Positions 59,804 through 64,000 of a stretch of DNA of 64,000 nucleotides are shown here, one piece after another (positions within the stretch are counted from its first letter, which is position 1; each line of letters opens with the position of its first letter). Position numbers and translations under genes: made by a program. The stretch comes from Lentzea cavernae. GTDB taxonomy: Bacteria > Actinomycetota > Actinomycetes > Mycobacteriales > Pseudonocardiaceae. Under the pieces are notes generated by a model, which saw only the letters and a program-made list of their open reading frames with translations, was not told where the DNA came from and searched no databases. Location of the stretch: contig NZ_BNAR01000001.1 in assembly GCF_014653695.1 (NCBI RefSeq), forward strand, positions 744,001 through 808,000, read 5' to 3'.

Positions 59804-62518
59804 CTACGGGGTCCAGGGCGAGCTGACGGCCCAGCTCACGTCCTGGTTGTACGAGGCAGGGTTGTCGTACGTGTGCGCGCCGCCGTTCGAGGCGACCCAG
59901 ACCTCCTCCTGGTAGTGCCGGATGCTGGTGCCGAGCTCGTTGATCGACTCCAGTCGCACGCCACCGGTGCCCTGCTGCGCGCAGAAAGTGGCGTCGCGGC
60001 GGAACACGTCGGTGTTGTCGTTGCCGCCGAGCCGGACGCGGAAGTCCGCGTGCCGCAGGTACTGCCCGGGGATGTTGCGGGACTCGAACGAGTAGCACGT
60101 CGGGTCGGCGAACCCGCGCCGCACCACGAACGTCGCGTCGGCCTTCGTCAGCGCGTCGCTCGTGCCGCTCACGACGTCCGTGCGCGCCAACGACTCCCGG
60201 TGCCGCAGGTAGCGGTCCGTGAAGCCGGGCGAGGTCACCCGGAACGAGCGGGCCTGGTCCAGCGGCAGTTCCGCGCCGCTGCGCCACAGGCCCGTGCCGA
60301 TCGCCCACGTGCTGTCCGCGGAGAACGAGTTCGCGGTGTCCCAGGGGTTCGGGCCACCGGAGCGTGCCAGGTACACGCCCTCGTTGAAGTGCCGCACGAA
60401 CGAACCGCGCACGTTGTACGACTCCAGCGCGGTGCCGCCAGAGCCTTCCCGCGCGCAGAACGTGGCATCCGCCGCGATCGTGCCGTTGTTCACGTCGGTG
60501 CGGATGCGTCCGTTGCTGTGCCTGAGGAACTGGCCGGGGAAGTTCCGCGACTCGAACGACAGGCAGGCGGAGTCGGCCAGTCCGGGACGCGGGTGGAACG
60601 TCGCGTCCAGCTTGGCCAGGTCCGTGCTGATCACGTCGGTCCTGGCCAGCGACTCCTGATGGCGCAGGTACCGGTTGGTGTAGCCGGAGGTGGTGACGCG
60701 CAACGACACCACGTCGTCAGGGCTGACGGCCGTACCGCGGGCGACGGCGAGAACTCCGAGGTTCACCGCCCGCACCCTCGACTCGGTCATCTTCAGGATG
60801 CGCCGGTCGTAGGTGTAGAAGCCGTTGACCTCGTTCTCGACGTCGTACGGCTCGGTGTAGACCATCGCGGAGAGCCCGCGGGTGTGGATGAGCCGCTGGA
60901 CCTGCTTGATGACCTCCTCGTACCGCTTGGTCAGCGACTGCTCGTCCGGGTACAGCGCGCCGTAGGCGAACCCCGCGCCCGGCTGGTACTCGTGGCCCAC
61001 GATCCTGCGGCCGAGACCACCGAACTCGCCGAGCATCGCGACGCGGTTGGCGTCGGGCTGCCGGGTGTTGGCCGAGATCTGGTAGTGGTGGTCGTCGATG
61101 ATGTCGCCGTTGCCGGGGTCGGGGTCCGAGACGCAGCAGTTGGACCCCGAGTTGTGGTTGATCAAGCGGGTGTTGTCGATGGAGCGGACCAGGTTCACGA
61201 TCCGCCCGGCGTCGTACTCGCCCCAGCCCTCGTTGAACGGCACCCACTGCACGATCGACGTGATGCCCTTGAGCTGGTCGATCATCCGGCGCAGCTCGGA
61301 CTCGAAGTTGGCGTGCGAGTTCGGCACCTCGTCGATCGCGTCGACCGAGGGCATGTCCTGCCAGACCATCAGGCCTAGCCGGTCCGCGTGGTAGAACCAG
61401 CGCGCCGGTTCGACCTTGATGTGCTTGCGGACCATGTTGAAGCCCAGTGCCTTCTGGCGTTCGAGGTCCCAGCGCAGCGCCTCGTCGGTCGGCGCGGTGT
61501 AGAGGCCGTCCGGCCAGTAGCCCTGGTCGAGCGTGCCGCTCTGGAAGACGAACTTCCCGTTCAGCAACGGCCGCATGACACCGCCGACCATCGCCTTGCC
61601 CAGCGAGCGCATGCCGAAGTAGCCGGTGACCGAGTCACCGCCCCCGAGCGTCACGCGCAGGTCGTAGAGGAACGGGTCGTCCGGTGACCACAGCCGGGCG
61701 TTCGGCACCGGCACCCGCAACGAGGTGCCGGTCGTGCCGGTCTGCCGGCCGACGACCTGCCCGCCGCTGATCACCTCTGCCGTGACCGACTGGCCGGCGG
61801 TGCCCTGCACGACCAGGTCGAGCGCGCCCGCGCCGACGTTCGGCGTGGTGTCGAGACGCGTGATGTTCGCCGCTCGCACGGGTTCCAGCCACACCGTCTG
61901 CCAGATGCCGGAGGAGGCGGTGTAGAAGATCCCGCTGGGCGTGCGGCGCTGCTTGCCGATCGGGTAACGGCTGCCGTCGACCGGCGAGTGCACGCCGACG
62001 ACGATCTCGTTCGCGCCGGAGATCAGCGCGGACGTGATGTCGAACGAGAACGCGTCGAAGCCGCCGGTGTGCGTGCCGACCTGCCTGCCGTTGACCCAGA
62101 CCCTCGTCTCCCAGGTCACCGCGCCGAAGTTCAGCTTGACCTGGCGACCGTTCCAGGAGGACGGAACGGTGAAGGTGCGGCGGTAGAACATGTTGTCCTC
62201 GTGCCGCTTGATCCCCGACAGGGCGGACTCGATCGGGTACGGCACGAGGACGCCTTCGGCCAGTGGCCTGCCGATCGGCGGGTTGTTCAGGTTCGCCGCA
62301 CCCGCGAACTCCCAGACGCCGTTGAGGTTCTGCCATTCAGGGCGCTGCAGCTGCGGACGCGGGTACTCGGGCAGGGCGTTCGACGGCGAGACCTGGGAGG
62401 TCCAGGGCGTCGCGAGCGGAGGGGTCTTGGGGACCCACTCCGCCGCGTGCGCTGTCGGTGTCAGGAAGGTTGCTGTGATCAGGATCGAGACCAATACGCC
62501 CAGGACGCGTCTGGTCAT
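59804..62518 (-). CDS. Secreted GH2 glycosidase with two AbfB (CBM42) domains
   Basis: A 904-residue secreted enzyme with a signal peptide over residues 1-26. Residues about 30-600 are glycoside hydrolase family 2 (jelly roll FYRRTFTVPSSWNGRQV, then the barrel): acid/base Glu in VPFNEGWGEYD, nucleophile Glu in MLGEFGGLG. Residues about 610-745 and 755-895 are two tandem AbfB-type CBM42 domains that bind arabinofuranose side chains (RYLRHQESLARTDV and RYLRHRESLARTDV). Expected to act on arabinose- or galactofuranose-bearing plant or cell-wall polymers. It sits 7 bases after the permease gene. Confidence 0.92.
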   Translation of the reverse strand: MTRRVLGVLVSILITATFLTPTAHAAEWVPKTPPLATPWTSQVSPSNALPEYPRPQLQRPEWQNLNGVWEFAGAANLNNPPIGRPLAEGVLVPYPIESALSGIKRHEDNMFYRRTFTVPSSWNGRQVKLNFGAVTWETRVWVNGRQVGTHTGGFDAFSFDITSALISGANEIVVGVHSPVDGSRYPIGKQRRTPSGIFYTASSGIWQTVWLEPVRAANITRLDTTPNVGAGALDLVVQGTAGQSVTAEVISGGQVVGRQTGTTGTSLRVPVPNARLWSPDDPFLYDLRVTLGGGDSVTGYFGMRSLGKAMVGGVMRPLLNGKFVFQSGTLDQGYWPDGLYTAPTDEALRWDLERQKALGFNMVRKHIKVEPARWFYHADRLGLMVWQDMPSVDAIDEVPNSHANFESELRRMIDQLKGITSIVQWVPFNEGWGEYDAGRIVNLVRSIDNTRLINHNSGSNCCVSDPDPGNGDIIDDHHYQISANTRQPDANRVAMLGEFGGLGRRIVGHEYQPGAGFAYGALYPDEQSLTKRYEEVIKQVQRLIHTRGLSAMVYTEPYDVENEVNGFYTYDRRILKMTESRVRAVNLGVLAVARGTAVSPDDVVSLRVTTSGYTNRYLRHQESLARTDVISTDLAKLDATFHPRPGLADSACLSFESRNFPGQFLRHSNGRIRTDVNNGTIAADATFCAREGSGGTALESYNVRGSFVRHFNEGVYLARSGGPNPWDTANSFSADSTWAIGTGLWRSGAELPLDQARSFRVTSPGFTDRYLRHRESLARTDVVSGTSDALTKADATFVVRRGFADPTCYSFESRNIPGQYLRHADFRVRLGGNDNTDVFRRDATFCAQQGTGGVRLESINELGTSIRHYQEEVWVASNGGAHTYDNPASYNQDVSWAVSSPWTP

Positions 62519-62525
62519 GGCTCTC

Positions 62526-63494
62526 CTATCTTCGCAATATCCGTTGTAGGACAACGACGATGAGAAGGAACACGCCGCTGACCACTGACTGGTAGTTGCT
62601 GTCGAGAGTGCCGATCTGGTTGATGACGTTCTGGATGACCTTGATCAGGCCCACGCCGATCACGGTGCCGAGGACGGTTCCCATGCCACCGGTCAGCAGG
62701 GTTCCGCCGATGACGACGACCGCGATGGCGTCCAGTTCGAGGCCCACACCGATGACCGTGACGCCCGACTGCAGATAAGCGGCGGTCAGGGCGCCGGCGA
62801 GACCCGCCAGCGTGCCGCTCATCGTGTAGACGAGCACCTTGGTCTTCGCCACGGGGACGCCCAGCAGGACCGCCGACTGCTCGGCGCCCCCGGTGGCGAA
62901 CACGTTCTGGCCGAAGTTGGTGCGGTTGAGGACCATGCCGCCGAGGACGGCGAGCACGGCGGCGACGAAGATCGGGTAGCCGAAGCCGAAAACCGTGCCG
63001 CGGCCCAGTTCGACGAACGCGCTGTCCGCCGGGATCTGGTAGGTGTTCGCGCCCTCGTCGGTGATCACCAGCAGCAGGCCGCGGGCGAACAGCAGCGAGG
63101 CGAGCGTGACGATGAACGGCGCCATGTTCGTGCGGGCGATCAGCAGGCCGTTGATCAGCCCGATCAGCCCGCACACCACGAGCGGCAGCGCCAGCGCCAC
63201 TAGGAACCCGTACTGCGAGCCCCAGGCCGCGAGCACGCCTCCCAGGGCGTAGACCGAGCCGACGGACAGGTCGATGCCGCCCGTGATGATCACGAACGTC
63301 ATGCCGATCGCGATCACCGCGAGGAACGAGCCCTGCAGGGCGAGGTCGCGCAGGTTGTCGAGGCTGCCGAAGCGCGGGAACACCAGCCACGACACCGCGA
63401 CCATCAGCACGAGCGCGACGGCGGCCCCCTGGCGTTGCAGGACCTTCGTCCTGGCGGCCATGGTCGGTGTCGCCTTGGTCAGGGTGGCGGTCAT
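62526..63494 (-). CDS. Sugar ABC transporter permease, YjfF-like
   Basis: A 322-residue BPD_transp_2-type permease with about nine helices. The family signature is VIITGGIDLSVGSVYALGG near residue 68; GLINGLLIARTNMAPFIVTL follows and VVVIGGTLLTGGMGTVLGT is near the end. Best match by eye is YjfF of the YtfQRT-YjfF galactofuranose importer. It is coupled to the partial YtfT-like gene (ATGA) and 7 bases before the GH2 gene. No ATPase or binding protein is inside the window; they may lie beyond base 64000. Confidence 0.9.
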   Translation of the reverse strand: MTATLTKATPTMAARTKVLQRQGAAVALVLMVAVSWLVFPRFGSLDNLRDLALQGSFLAVIAIGMTFVIITGGIDLSVGSVYALGGVLAAWGSQYGFLVALALPLVVCGLIGLINGLLIARTNMAPFIVTLASLLFARGLLLVITDEGANTYQIPADSAFVELGRGTVFGFGYPIFVAAVLAVLGGMVLNRTNFGQNVFATGGAEQSAVLLGVPVAKTKVLVYTMSGTLAGLAGALTAAYLQSGVTVIGVGLELDAIAVVVIGGTLLTGGMGTVLGTVIGVGLIKVIQNVINQIGTLDSNYQSVVSGVFLLIVVVLQRILRR

Positions 63495-64000
63495 CGGCGC
63501 TCCCGTGCCACGTACACGGCGGCGATGATGATCGCGGCCTGGATCATCTGCGCGATCGAGTCCGGCAGGTTGTGCTTGATCAGGGTGGCCCTGACGAGCT
63601 GCATCAGGATCACGCCGAACACCGTGCCGAGCACGCGGACCTTGCCGCCGGTCAGCGGGGTCCCGCCGACGACCACCGCGGTGATCGCGGACAGTTCCAT
63701 CAGCAGGCCCATGTCGGCCGGGTCGCTCGCGGCGAGCCGCGAGGTGGCGAGGACGCCGGCGATCGCCGCGAGCACGCCCGTGATCGCGTAGACGCCGATC
63801 AGCACCCGGTTGACCGGGAGCCCCGCCAGTGTCGCGGCCTTGCGGTTGCCGCCGATCGCGACGAGCTGGCGGCCGAACGTGGTGCGGTTCGTGAGGCCCG
63901 CGATCACGAGCGCCAGCAGGCCCGCGATCAGCACGCTGACCGGGATGCCGGCGACGTCGCCGGTGCCGAGCGCGAGGAACGTCTCGTCGTGCAGCTGCAC
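63491..64000 (-). CDS. Sugar ABC transporter permease, YtfT-like (5' end beyond window)
   Basis: The last 169 or so codons of a second permease of the same family. The gene starts outside the window, and the Met at the window edge is not a start call. It includes GRQLVAIGGNRKAATLAGLPVNRV, VVVGGTPLTGGKVRVLGTVFGV and a final helix. It pairs with the YjfF-like permease to form a heterodimeric sugar channel. Overlaps it by 4 bases. Confidence 0.88.
   Translation of the reverse strand: MQLHDETFLALGTGDVAGIPVSVLIAGLLALVIAGLTNRTTFGRQLVAIGGNRKAATLAGLPVNRVLIGVYAITGVLAAIAGVLATSRLAASDPADMGLLMELSAITAVVVGGTPLTGGKVRVLGTVFGVILMQLVRATLIKHNLPDSIAQMIQAAIIIAAVYVARERR

Overview
The window is high-GC actinobacterial DNA. 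GTG starts are frequent, genes are packed with 4- and 8-base stop/start overlaps, several mRNAs look leaderless, and the codon-usage style (many gtggac runs at gene boundaries) points to the Pseudonocardiaceae, of Lentzea/Saccharothrix/Amycolatopsis type. That placement is an inference from style and gene content. I saw no rRNA, tRNA, CRISPR array, complete insertion sequence, phage genes or biosynthetic megasynthase. About sixty genes are called, and most are accessory metabolism, secreted enzymes and their regulators.

Layout. 1-3.9 kb: molybdenum-cofactor/formate-linked genes (FdhD, an OFA-type MFS carrier, MoeA) with a coupled hypothetical gene. 3.9-7.8 kb: a protocatechuate operon transcribed pcaH-pcaG-pcaB-pcaC-pobA (4-hydroxybenzoate to protocatechuate, ring cleavage, first lactone steps). 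pcaD and the thiolase steps are absent here, and an isolated catC lies at 46 kb. 7.8-9.3 kb: a TetR regulator and a hydrolase with an Asp nucleophile share an identical promoter/operator. 9.3-18.2 kb: secreted proteins (SNase-like/CBM2 lipoprotein, a T1/barnase-class RNase), a PucR-type regulator, a Tat-exported flavoprotein, Kup, and a LacI-controlled GH26 mannanase. 18.3-22 kb: copper resistance (csoR, a 15-codon leader ORF, a His-rich exported protein, copA).

22-31 kb: an SGNH lipoprotein, a NarL-type two-component system, a PhcB-like methyltransferase, then a TetR-controlled operon of a PF10118 protein, a ferredoxin-type reductase with a shortened [2Fe-2S] domain, and an EphD-like hydrolase/SDR fusion. 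31-38.4 kb: a carboxylesterase/TPR pair, a quinone-oxidoreductase-like MDR enzyme, and an operon of two VOC proteins, a disulfide flavoprotein reductase and an LRR protein. At 38.5 kb a long inverted repeat with 78-79-base arms separates that operon from a divergent LAL-type LuxR regulator. 41-45.8 kb: an ECF41-type sigma factor and its likely NmrA target, flanked by two related secreted HAF-repeat proteins.

46-54 kb: catC, an S1 protease, and an OmpR-type two-component system next to a lipoprotein/adaptor/MacB-type ABC operon with shared candidate operators. 54-56.7 kb: MarR, NmrA and small proteins. 56.7-64 kb: a carbohydrate block with a Tat-exported polysaccharide lyase-like protein, a flavoprotein, and an apparent operon of two sugar ABC permeases (YtfT/YjfF type), a GH2 enzyme with two AbfB domains, and an alpha-lytic-type protease. 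The first gene (1-108) and the last (63491-64000) run off the window. The regulatory logic is mainly local: most catabolic or export units carry a neighbouring regulator and a visible palindromic site.
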